64,000 nucleotides of DNA, taken from NCBI GenBank assembly GCA_002900995.3, contig CM035309.1:1680389-1744388 (forward strand), read 5' to 3'. This document shows, one piece after another, positions 1-14,299 of this stretch. Source of the DNA: Ganoderma boninense (lineage: Eukaryota; Basidiomycota; Agaricomycetes; Polyporales; Polyporaceae). A program made the translations under genes and the position numbers. Under the pieces are notes generated by a model that worked only from the letters and a program-made list of their open reading frames with translations, ran no database searches and had not been told where the DNA came from. Each line of letters begins with the position of its first letter. The stretch's first letter is position 1.

Positions 1-352
1 TGAGGCGGTTGGTCGCAACCATGGCCACAAAACAGGTACGGTCCTGGGTATTGAGAATAGGTCAGGATGTCGTCAGCGTCAGCCACGAAACGCGATTGAC
101 AGCACTTGACAGCGTTAGCACAGAGCGTATACGTAAATGTTAAATGAGACGGGGAAATGTCAAGAGCGGAAATGTACGCAACTTCCCAGAGATTCCCAGT
201 CATCAAAATGATCAATGCATTCAACACGACCCGTCCAGCTTCCCTGGACTTCTGCGCGGAAACGAGGACTCATCTCGTCCTCCGATATTGGGTATATGCG
301 GCATCGGAGCCAGGTGCGGCCTTGCAGCGGTGACATGCCGCAGACGCGTATG
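1..352. other. no supported gene
   Basis: Short overlapping reading frames occur on both strands, but none shows a recognisable domain or a credible splice pattern. The right part is the 3' flank of the minus-strand DUF1295 gene, whose stop lies at 353-355. Confidence 0.5.
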
Positions 353-1789
353 TCACATGACACCATGGGGTTGCTTCTCAAATGCTCGCAACCACGTCAT
401 CTGGGGGAATGGGATCACGCACCGCTTGTATTCTCGCCATTTCGGATCATCTCCATACTTCTTGTCCCCCGCGCTCTAGATAGTAGATATGAAGTCAATC
501 AGCAGATATGCAGCCAAGATATGCAACCACGCAGCATGGAACATGCCATTCGCAGAAACACCGATATATGGAACTGTGGAACCGCTACTCGCCTCAAGAG
601 GGGGAATGCCCGACACACGTGTGAGTAGGAGCCATGTCAGAAGCGGGCTCGCACCCGCAATCAACCACGCGCCCCTTGGGATGAACTGCGACCACAGGGA
701 CCGTCCGGAGAGCAGCCACAGCCCGGTCCACAAGCCCACTTCTCCCACGTAACTGCAGAGCAATCTATATGATCAAGCCATTTCTACAGATATGGGCAGA
801 CGTCGATGGGGGACTGTGTACGTACTTTGGGTGGCGACTGATCCCCCACAAGCCCTTGGTGATGAACTTCTCGTCATGCTCCTTGTTGTCCTTCGCACGG
901 CGCCAGGCGGTCTTTTGCTGGTCAGCGACTGAGAGCGCCGCGAGGAACACACGTATGTCTCGGTGAGCGTTCAGAATTGACGTGGCGTTTACATACCAAT
1001 TTCGAACAGCCAGGATCCTGCCCACAAGGCGGCCGAGAAATAGTCAAGTGGACCAAGTCTGGGATGATGTGCCGGGGATAAGGTGTTAGCCTAGACGTAG
1101 ACATCGACGGACATGTCAATATGTGCCAAACCAGACACCACTTTAATCTCGGATGTCACAAGCATGCCTGACATCATGCAGACCTCGTATATGCGTGGTG
1201 AACTGCTTACTAGGTAGACGGGAAGACCGACAATCATGATCCATGTTGCTATATGCAGCCTGTCAGCTAAGCTCTGGGGTGCAGACGACAGAGAAGTACC
1301 CTGGGCCATCCAGAAGAACGTGAACCTGGTTGGCTGATGCTTGACCTCGTCAAACCGTGAGTCGCCGCCGGCTTTTAAAGCTCGCTTTACGAGAAAGATA
1401 TTGACGTGGGTGGTAATACACAGTTGAGTAAATATTCTTACCGAAAAGAGGAAAGAACCGAGCCTCGTGGACCAAGCAAGGAGAGCTGCGTTTAATAAAA
1501 TCTGCCTTGGCGCAAAAGAGGTTATCTGGGGAATTGTAGCGGTGGGAGCGCGGTCCCAATATTTGGCCTTGAGGTGCGGATAGTAGAGGGAAACGAAGGT
1601 AGAGGATATGAACCCAAGACAGCCTCCCAAGTCATAAAACTTCTCGTTTGCTTGGGGAACAAATATGGCGGCTAGAACTATATTTCCAGATGCCGTTAGT
1701 GCGTTGCCGATGGTGGGCCACGATGCCCTACCTGACTGCAGCCCGTAGGCAGAGACAGCGACCGGTATGAGCTTTGAAAATGTGGCCAT
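353..1789 (-). CDS. DUF1295 / steroid 5-alpha-reductase-like membrane protein
   Basis: Multi-exon gene encoding a polytopic membrane protein of the DUF1295 family, related to the C-terminal domain of steroid 5-alpha reductases; most fungal members have no proven substrate. Reading from the ATG at 1789, hydrophobic helices are followed by the conserved SRFDEVKHQPTRFTFFW stretch, then (after introns) ADQQKTAWRR, the hallmark KGLWGISRHPNYVGE box and a C-terminal KKYGDDPKWREYKR. Introns inferred from continuity of the family sequence: 1441-1385 (57 nt, no stop, multiple of three), 1299-1249, 1210-1091, two between about 1010 and 760, and 592-476, which appears to use a GC donor. The stop is TGA at 355-353. 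The gene diverges from the GFA gene. The family call is firm; some splice sites are inferred from homology only. Confidence 0.82.
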
Positions 1790-2112
1790 CGTCGCGGAGC
1801 GGTGGAAGTTATCGAGAAAGCCAAGAGTCGGTCGTGGCAGCAGGCCAAGAGTCTCCCAGAGGGTCGGTTACCCGTAACGGCCGTACCCAGGGTCGTCGCT
1901 TCCCACGCCTGACACGGTCACGTGGAAGGCGGGGCTTGTCAAACAACAAACAACTGCAAGAACATGTCCTCAGACGGGTGCAGCGTCCACCTCAGAGAAC
2001 CTCCAAAGCCGATAGAGACCAAGGTAGTGGCAACCGACATCACCCACCAGCGGCACCTTCTACTCCCACCCACAACAGTGGCCCGCTCGATCCCCCCACT
2101 GCCAGCGCCGCC
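1790..2112. promoter_or_regulatory. shared intergenic promoter region of two divergent genes
   Basis: These 323 bp separate the ATG of the minus-strand DUF1295 gene from the ATG of the plus-strand GFA gene, so both promoters must lie here or overlap the neighbouring gene. I see no clear TATA box. The plus-strand reading frame open through it has no recognisable domain and is treated as upstream DNA. Confidence 0.4.
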
Positions 2113-2896
2113 ATGACAGCTGGCTCCAAGTCAAGCATCCCAGACACAGGTTGGGCGGGTCAGATTCCAAGCCAAACAGGAGGATACTCAGAGCCAGACT
2201 TTATGAGAAAACCGCCATACTTTTGGAACAGTCTCAAGTTCAAACAGACCCATCACCTGTCACGAGCACTTCAACCATCTCGTTTCTCGACTGATACTTT
2301 TCGCACCTGACTCACATCCCTCTGCGACAGACGTTGCTGGTGTGGAAATGTCAAATTTGAATTTCATGGAGATCCTGTTGATTCTAAATATTGTCATTGC
2401 AAACAATGCCAACGTCTACACGGCGCCCCATTCCAATGGGCAGTCATATTCCCCAAGGTACTGTAACTCCTTGACCCATGCCGATTTGTTCACTATATGC
2501 GTATGGCTGTAGACGTCTGTACGCATGACATCCAACAAAAACGATAGCATCCACTTCTTTTCGGCTCATCGTGGCCAGGGCATGCATGACGTGCCTTGCA
2601 AGGTGGTCATGCCGGTCAGCTTCCTTCAGATAAAGCCAGAAGCTGACATCTAGACGGCTTACAAGGTATCCTGCGACTCATGTCGCTCGCCACTTTTTGA
2701 CGAAGGGCGCAACACCGTCCTTGCATTCCCTGCCGCATTCGATTCTCCAGGCTCCAAGGTCTCCGCTAGCTTTCAGCCCACTGCCCACATATTTTATAGC
2801 CAAAGGGTTGTCGATATCCAGGATGGCATCCCCAAATGGTCGGGACACAAGAACATGAGCGAACGTTTACCCGAACGAACCACAGGGGAGGGGTAA
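2113..2896 (+). CDS. GFA/CENP-V domain zinc protein (glutathione-dependent formaldehyde-activating enzyme family)
   Basis: Small cytosolic protein of the Mss4-like GFA family, which binds two zinc ions through cysteines; some members act on S-hydroxymethyl-glutathione, but most fungal ones are uncharacterised. The ATG at 2113 has a good context (GCCGCCATGAC) and opens a frame with the fungal lead-in TGGYSEPDFMRKPPYFW. After an intron (2259-2330) come CWCGNVKFEFHGDPVD and the zinc motif KYCHCKQCQRLHGAPFQW; after a second, FFSAHRGQGMHDVPCK; after a third, VSCDSCRSPLFDEGRNTV and the C-terminal HIFYSQRVVDIQDG and PKWSGHK. The stop is TAA at 2894-2896. All metal-binding cysteines expected for the fold are present. 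The exons are short, so no single long reading frame reveals the gene. The first donor (GTCACG) is weak, so the first junction is the least certain. Confidence 0.85.
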
Positions 2897-3165
2897 GTTC
2901 ACCCCTTATCGATCACCGACAAAGAATGCATTGAAAGCGATGTTCCAGAACAATGGAAATGGACTGATTGAGGAGAAGTTACAAGAGGCGTGGGCATGGG
3001 CATACGTAGGTGCATTCAATATCATAGAATATTCAGAGATTGAAGCCATCCAATTTGCGGAGAAAGATGGAGAATACAGGAGTGGCATCGAATAGGGTCT
3101 GAAACGTCGCGGGGAAATGCAAATGCAACCGCCCAACATCAGAACCTCGGCCAGAGAGGGTCTCC

Positions 3166-3780
3166 TTACTCCCAAGGGTGGCTGTGAGGGGTGGGCGTAT
3201 AGAGACAGCGCGTACAGATCCACTGTCCCGACTGTAGACCTTTGGCCCCAGTACCCGTCTGGGAGTCAGGAGACCACAATCGCGTCATCCGGTCCGGCAC
3301 CTCGGGAAGGTTATCCACCAGTGCAATGAACATCTGGCGAAGCTCTGGTGCGGGCAACCTCGCGACTGCCTGTTGGAGCTGGGCCAGGGCCTCCGCGTCC
3401 AACGGGGAAGGCAAGTCATAAATCCCGATAGCCACACAGAGGATATCATCTATGCCCTCGTCATCATTGTCGGAGAGCCCGGTCGCATTCCTGGGAGGCG
3501 TGCTGGGGGTCTGGGTCTCCGTCGCACCATAGGTACGGTGGTTGGTTGACTCGCGAGGGTCACGGTGGCTGCCTGACTCGCCTGTGGTTGGTTGGTTGGT
3601 ACGCGAGATCATGGTGACTGCGAGGGGGTAAGACCGGGAGGTGGTGGTGGCGGTGGTGGTGGAGGGAATGGTGATGGTGGAGGGAATGGTGATGGTGGAG
3701 GGCACGGTGACGGTGGAGGTGGAGGGAACGGTGACGGTGGAGGTAGTGCCGTGAGGGAGGTACTGGCCGACTGTCTGCGC
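3166..3780 (-). CDS. hypothetical protein with VTVPST/ITIPST repeats (doubtful)
   Basis: A minus-strand frame open for about 200 codons and entered through a possible AG acceptor near 3774. Its first part is low-complexity and reflects the 18-bp tandem repeat beneath it (repeated Thr-Ile/Val-Pro-Ser-Thr). It then runs through a Thr/Ser/Pro-rich linker into an acidic stretch (SDNDDEGIDDILC) and an amphipathic segment (AEALAQLQQAVARLPAPEL, followed by RQMFIALVDNLPEVPDRM) that looks like a real helical domain. No convincing start exon was found. The ending after WICTRC may be an unspliced run-through, and more exons could lie below 3166. I do not recognise the family. It could be a genuine basidiomycete-specific gene or a chance frame over repeats. 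Confidence 0.3.
   Translation of the reverse strand, partial: AQTVGQYLPHGTTSTVTVPSTSTVTVPSTITIPSTITIPSTTTATTTSRSYPLAVTMISRTNQPTTGESGSHRDPRESTNHRTYGATETQTPSTPPRNATGLSDNDDEGIDDILCVAIGIYDLPSPLDAEALAQLQQAVARLPAPELRQMFIALVDNLPEVPDRMTRLWSPDSQTGTGAKGLQSGQWICTRCLYTPTPHSHPWE
3661..3744. repeat. 18-bp minisatellite
   Basis: Tandem copies of GGAGGGAATGGTGATGGT at 3661-3678 and 3679-3696, then a variant at 3697-3714, a 6-bp partial GGAGGT, another variant at 3721-3738 and a final partial. The variants change AAT to CAC or AAC and GAT to GAC. The unit is a multiple of three, so it can sit in coding sequence without shifting frame. Confidence 0.9.
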
Positions 3781-4748
3781 TTATAGAGCCTTGCCAGTCC
3801 TTGCGGCCCACGTTGGCAGGATCTAGACAAATTATATATCAATTGTTCGTCAACCAAAGCGTAGGGTGACAAATTTGTAAGTCGATCTTCAGTTGTTATT
3901 GACGCTTGGTTCTCAGCCTGATCCCAAAGCGGTCTGGCATGTGTATACACCTATAAGTAATCCCTGCTTGAACAAAGCCCAAGACATCCCGGCTCCCTTT
4001 GAAAATCGAGGCACCAGTTTGCAAAACCAACTTCTCCGTGTCGTCGACATCTCAGTATCCTACTCAGCAATTCAACTTTCTTGGAGTATCCTTCTGCCAA
4101 CAACGACTTCAGGGCGGAATACCCTCGACTCTGTGGCAGGAGCGAGTTTACCGCCAAGACCAAGACATCGCCACCGCAAACCTGAAGCATGATCCGCCAA
4201 ATCCTATCCCCCGCGTGCATGTATCAAGCTCAACTGACCTTGGGAATATGTACAGGGATCCTCGAGGTCAAGGAAGACAAGACGGGAGTGCATGTTAGCG
4301 GGCACCTATGAGAACCAATGGTATATAACTAACTATACGTCGATCACGATACCGAGAAAACTCACGAGCCATAGGAGACGCATTATTCGTTTGGAGTGGA
4401 TTGGAAGCAGCTCCTCCGAGGCAACCTTCTAGCTTGATTAGTGGAAGCGGCTGACGTGGAGCGCGACAAATGTATACCAGGTGTCGATATGCTGGTAAAA
4501 TGTTGGGTCATCGTCCTGACGAACGGATGGGCTACAAAACGGGCGGGCGTCGCATCTCACGATGTCCAACGCGCTGGAGCCTGTGATAACCCAAACTGTA
4601 TGGAATTGACCAAGTGTTGTACGGAACACCCTGATATTGACATGCGATGAGGCCAACCTAAAGGTGAATAATGCAGCATATGATACACACTCCTACAGCG
4701 TCGTCCTTCAGTACGTAGCACATAACGTAGTACACACACCAAAGAAAG
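3781..4748. other. no supported gene
   Basis: Several frames of 60-110 codons overlap here on both strands without a recognisable motif or consistent splice pattern. The right edge is the 3' flank of the MYST acetyltransferase gene, whose stop is at 4749. Confidence 0.4.
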
Positions 4749-8886
<4,138 letters not shown>

Positions 8887-10444
8887 GGTGAGCGATGGGG
8901 GCGGTGTGGGGAGCGAGGATGGGACTGGGCGCGAGGATAGAGGAGGTCGCCGTCGTCGACAGTGGACAAGTTGTTTACGGTACCGCTTTATTTGGCGATG
9001 ACTAGGGTGGAACTAGAGATGGCGCGGAAATCCCCTGAAACGCTGCCTGTCCTCACGCTTTGGCTTTCGCCTCGACCTCGATCCTGCTACCCGTTCAACG
9101 TGCTCTATCGACCAGAGTTGATGGAAACATATGCGGCGAGTGGGGTGTTTTGAGCTGGGTCGCCCACAAGCAAACCCTGACCCTAGTCTCCTCGCCGATG
9201 ACGTGTTTCCGGGGTCCTGGTGGGCCTCCCCTTTCCAAGGTTCGCAGAACTCCTCCCTGACTGCTCCTAGGCCTCACTGCTCAGGTTCTTCCTTCGATGG
9301 TGTTCAATGAGAGTGAGGATATCAATTGAAGCCGCCATCTTTCTTGCAGAAAGGGCTCACTGAAAGAGGCACGGTTTTCGTCCGTGACTTGTGTGGGGAT
9401 CCGCCACCCACTCTGCCAGTGTACTTTCAAGGTACCCGTACGTTCACACCGTACCGTACATTTGTCGACGTTGGGGGATACGTGCGTATTTTCCATCGGA
9501 AGAAGCATTCGACCAGGGCATGCCACCTAGTCGTCGTTGCCGCGGCTGTTGGGTGGTTCTGAAATGAGCATTACATAAGCACAGCATCGAAGTTCAAGTT
9601 GAAGACGCCGCGGCCGGCGTGTGTCTCCACCTGGCCTTTTGGTCTGACTACTCGTGTATCTGCCTCTAGTGGCTTGGCGTGGCTTATAGTTGAAGATACA
9701 GGCTCTTAAACAACTCCAGCAGGTATATATCCAGCCGCTTCGTTTTGCAGATGGGGTTGAAGGGTGCAGCATACTGCGGTTTCGGGGTCTTGGATGCGCT
9801 CGCAGGCGCCAGAGGCTTACTGAGCCACCGCCGTCTGCAGCCCAGCTTGTTCCGGATGCCCGAATGCTGGCTCAACTGACGCAAGGAGAGGCGCGAGTGC
9901 TTGTATCACGCTTATGTAGGTGTATTCTACACGTGTGACGAACGTGTAACTATGGGGCCAGTACCACGATGAGTGAAGGCTGGCCGCAGGGGCTTCCGGG
10001 AACACACCGGGCGACGGCATTAGCGCCCAAGGCTCGGGGACTCAGGTAGGCTGTGGACTACAGAGAAAAAGGTGTATTTGCCCGGAAAGCAGAACGGAGA
10101 GTCGGAAGGAGAGGGCGAGAGAGCACGGGAGGAATTGGGGCGGAAGAGGGGGAAAAGGGCCGGGGCGGGCGAGAAAAGGGCGGTTTGCGTAAGAGTGGCT
10201 GAAGGGCGTGGCTCTCTAGAACCAAACAACAAATAAGGATGCCGGGGGCAGCGACACTCTCTCACTCGAAACTGCTCTGCGCTATATCAGTTTGATAGCT
10301 CCTTCCCTCCCTCTCTCCCAAACCGCCACCTTCTCCTGCACATACGCCCCTCATGCAGGCCGCAGTGCACGCTCTAGCCCCCCGATGCTCCCCCAGTACT
10401 CCCACCCATCCCATCGCCCACCACCACCCAGCAACATCGGCGCC
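8887..10444. other. intergenic region between two divergent genes; no supported gene
   Basis: About 1.56 kb between the ATGs of the minus-strand acetyltransferase and the plus-strand kinase. Frames of 60-80 codons are present but none looks coding. Positions 10082-10190 are strongly purine-rich on the plus strand, and 10290-10330 is pyrimidine-rich, as is common just upstream of fungal start codons. Confidence 0.45.
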
Positions 10445-12339
10445 ATGCCTACTCCCCCCGTGACGGCTCGCAAGCGCAAACGACAGCAGTTCACGGTCAC
10501 TTACAGCGAGGTCCAAGAGGTCGATAGCTCGGGCAAGGTCCGCGAGGTAATCGTCATCGACGACACACCACCCCCACCCTCGACCGTCTCTCCTGCGACA
10601 ACGCACACTGCCATGTACTCCGCATCCTACCAGCCCCCGGTATACTCCGCGCCGATCCGCACACGGGCCAGGGCCGCTGCTGAAGCGCAGGCACTGTCCG
10701 CCAGCACTTCTTCAGGAATGACTGTTGCTCCCGCCCTCAAGAAGCGTAAACGGGACCCCGCAGACGACGTTGGCACTATCGCGAAGAAGGTCATCACGAA
10801 CGGTGCCCTTTCAAATGCTATCGCAGCAAACAAGTCGTTTGCGGGTGCTAGCGGCGTCGTTGCAGACGATGTGCGTACGCTATGTTCTCGTTGGGGCAAT
10901 GCTGATCTGTCTATCGTGTCTATCAGGCGTCAAAGGCGCAAGTCCCATGCGACGACAAAGAGGGACATTACATCATCGTTCCGGATGACATGATATACAG
11001 ACGGTGTAAGTATCTTAAATGCCGAGAGGTTCACTCTGATTGACTTGCGCGTAGACCGAACTGTCCGTCTTCTTGGTCAAGGGACCTTCGGAAAGGTGGT
11101 CGAGGCCATAGACACGGAAACCAACGCGAGAGTTGCAATCAAGATCATTCGAGCCATTCCCAAGTACCGTGATGCCAGCAAAATTGAGGTCCGGGTGCTG
11201 CAGAAACTTAAAGAACGAGACCCCCTCAATCGACAGTGAGAATCTTGCATGCCTTCGCGCAAGAATCCAGGCCACTGACGTGTGCTCCAGCAAATGTATT
11301 CACTTGCTTACATGGTTCGACCACCGGAATCATATTTGCTTGGTGTCCGAGCTCTTGGGCATGTGCGTATATGACTTCCTCAAGGAGAACGACTTCGCTC
11401 CCTTCCCACGTCAACACATCCAATCATTCGCAAGACAACTTCTTGGCAGTGTAGCATGTATGACCCCTTCTCTTCGTTCAACCGGACTCGTGAAGCTGAC
11501 ATCATGATGCGTGGTCCAGTCCTTCACGAACTCCACCTAATCCACACAGACCTGAAACCCGAAAATATCTTATTGGTAAACAATGATTATCAGATTGTAC
11601 AAGTCCCGACGTCGTCGAAGGTGAGAGAACGCAACCGTTCGCAATATACGAATAGAGTTAACCATTGGTCTCCGTAGCGTGGTGCACCAACGAAGAGCAA
11701 GCGGATATTGCACTCGACCGATATCCGGCTCATCGACTTCGGATCAGCAACGTTCGAAGATGAATACCATTCAAGCGTTGTGTCAACGCGACATTATCGT
11801 GCACCTGAGATCATCCTTGGTGCGTGGCGCCTTCTGTCGGGAACGGTCGTCTCGCTTATCGTTCTATGTCAGGACTTGGTTGGTCATACCCCTGCGACGT
11901 TTTCTCCCTCGGCTGCATTCTCGTCGAATTCTACACTGGAGTCGCATTATTCCAAACTCACGACAACCTGGAACACCTGGCCATGATGGAACAGGTCATG
12001 GGCAAAATGCCAGAGAGGTTCGCGCGGTCTGGAGCACGAGCTAAGCCGGAGTATTTCAAGGAGGCGAGCAAACTCGATTGGCCAAAGCCGAAAGCTTCAC
12101 GTCAGAGCAAGAAGGAGGTACGAGCATGCCGGGGTTTGCATGTGAGTTATCCCGGACTGCCTATATGTCAACGAGCTGACAGGATCTCCCAGGATATTAT
12201 TCTTCCCAGCGACCCTGTCAACCGCCACTTCTTGGATCTTGTCAAGAAGTTGCTCACATTCGACCCGGCGCAGCGAATCACGGTCAAGGAGGCCCTCAAC
12301 CACCCTTACTTCACGCTACAAATTCCTAACGAATACTGA
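10445..12339 (+). CDS. LAMMER/CLK dual-specificity protein kinase (Lkh1/Kns1-like)
   Basis: Nuclear/cytoplasmic dual-specificity kinase; fungal LAMMER kinases phosphorylate SR-type splicing factors and affect stress and cell-wall responses. Exons join to an N-terminal region with basic clusters ([16 protein letters not shown], likely nuclear signals), then the kinase domain: [13 protein letters not shown] (P-loop), VAIKIIRAI (Lys), [13 protein letters not shown] (catalytic loop; HTD instead of HRD is usual in this family), [14 protein letters not shown] (DFG), [19 protein letters not shown] and [17 protein letters not shown], the LAMMER signature. The C-terminus is [20 protein letters not shown] ... 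PNEY. The first exon ends at 10870 (donor GTGCGT). I prefer ATG 10445, just before [11 protein letters not shown]; an in-frame upstream ATG at 10385 is possible. Every junction restores an unbroken family sequence. Confidence 0.9.
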
Positions 12340-14299
12340 ACGATCTCCACTGCTTCTCCATCACAATCTCGGTTCATCACGGTTCGGTACGATATGGACT
12401 GGCCCATGCTGCCATTGTATACTCTCGCACTCGTCTACATACAGTATTGCTATCGCCGTTGCATGGTCGCTATCCCGTCCGCTCCTAGTCGGAGTTTCGC
12501 CGTTTCACATTTTTCGGAGGTCGCCATCACCCATGTACAACATGCAATAGTGTGCAAGCATCCCTTTAGGTTTTCGCCCTTTCTCGTCTTGGGTGCCGGT
12601 CTCATCCCTTCGCTCCTCCTCCCCATCATCGGCCTTTACCCTTCCCCGCCAACCGGGTCGAGCATCGTTCTTCCCCTCCTCGCATCACACTCCTTCGCCC
12701 CCAATTCCCATCTACACTCGTTTCGCTTCTCAACCTTCTACCGCCGACATCTGTCACCACTTGCCGACCTCGACCGCGACACCCTCCGATTGCTTAGCGT
12801 TTCTCTGCCAGCCCTCCTCCACTTGTGTCATCCACTCAATGCCTCATCTTGTATCTATTCCTAGGCTCCAGTACCGCTCTCCTGTTTGTCTACTAAGTAA
12901 GAGTAACATAGAAGCAACATCTCTCCTCCCGGCGCCTGCGCGTTGGACCCTGCCCGCCCGCGGCGACTGGACGTCAACATGGAAGACAGAAACCCCCGCA
13001 TCCGTGCCGAGAAACGTGCGTATCTGACCCGGCGACAGCAACTCGGACGCCCCGCAAATCGCTCCGGGAAGATGCAGCACCCTGAGGTGGTCCGTGCGCG
13101 GAAAGCCTCCCACCACTGCAAGCTGCAGCGGCAGGCCTCAGCTGCGTTACGTTAAGCGTCCGCCCCGCACACTCCCAGTCTCCGCAGCGCAGATCTGCAA
13201 GCCAAGCGCCGCTGTGCCCAGGCCACTCTTCCAATTCGTCGCGTCTTCGAGGAATCGCACGACCGCACGAGCTTAGGTGAGTCCTCCCCCATTCGCCCAC
13301 AGATTTATCCTTGCATCTGCTTCCGCTTTGCCGCAGGAGAGGCGATTGTCGGCGTCACCCGACCTGCTCTGCTCTGCTCGGCGTGACAGCGGATGACTGG
13401 GCAGGCAAAAAGGCATCTTGCCGGCTCTGCCTTGCTGACGCCAACAGTCATCGACGTCCTCCCGCAAAAGGCAAATTATGCAAACGCTCAGCCTTGTCCC
13501 TCCGTCCGTACTTATGCCGTGCCGCTTTGCCGGCCTAAACCAAGAGTTACCGCCTCTCGGGGCCCTTCTTCCTCAAGAAAATGGTCCCCACGCGAGAAGC
13601 AGCTCCGGGTCGCGGGGCAGCCTGCCTCAGGTCGCCCGTCGCCCCAGCGCGAAGACCCGGACGCGGAAGAAGGCACACCTTGTGACCTCGTGAGGCCCCG
13701 AAGATTCATATTGCGTGGGATGGGAGAGGGCCCGTGCGCCGTGCGTTGTCCTGGACGGGGGGCCAGCTCAGGCCAGTTCCGTACGCTACCAGTTGGCCCG
13801 CCTCTGGGTCTCCCTCGTGGAACGATTTGGTCCTCTGGCATGGCTTGCGGAACGACTGTGCATGCGGTTGCGCCAGCACGGCTTGTGGACGGTAAGGCCC
13901 GGGTACCTGGCAACATACATACGCAGTGGGAGGCCCGTGGAACTCCCACGTTGCGCCGCTCCATCACGCGCAGCGGAAGGCAAATAGTCTGCCAAACACC
14001 GCTGCCATCGCGGGAGAGTGCGCTCGGACGGGAGAAGAGAGGATTTGGGAGGTCGCTGATGTCCCCGATAATCCCACTAGCGGTCCAGCTCCCCCAGGTA
14101 AAAAATGGGTTTGAGAGTTTCTTTCGATTGTGCAAGTTACGCGCATGCAATGCGCACGACGCTGGGTACAGATAGCAAAACAGTGAAGTAGCGAGTGGCG
14201 GCGATATCATGCAGCAAAACAGGCCGTGTCCGCGATAGCCATCCAAATCCCCAAACGGGCGCAGAGAGGCAAGACATGACAGCAAGCGAGCTCAAGCTT
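12340..14299. other. no supported gene
   Basis: The left part is the kinase 3' flank. From 13390 to 14285 long frames are open at the same time on both strands (about 260 codons each), but they are Pro/Arg/Gly-rich products of GC-rich DNA without motifs and are not called. The right part is the 3' flank of the minus-strand protease. Confidence 0.45.

Noticed and set aside
1774..2112. Upstream extension of the GFA reading frame
   Set aside because: The frame is open, but its residues are low-complexity, it lies in the promoter of a divergent gene, and the Met at 2113 directly precedes the family-like N-terminus.
13393..14285. Two long overlapping frames (about 260 aa each) on opposite strands
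   Set aside because: Both are Pro/Arg/Gly-rich products of GC-rich DNA, lack motifs and splice logic, and occupy the same bases. Neither looks like a real protein.
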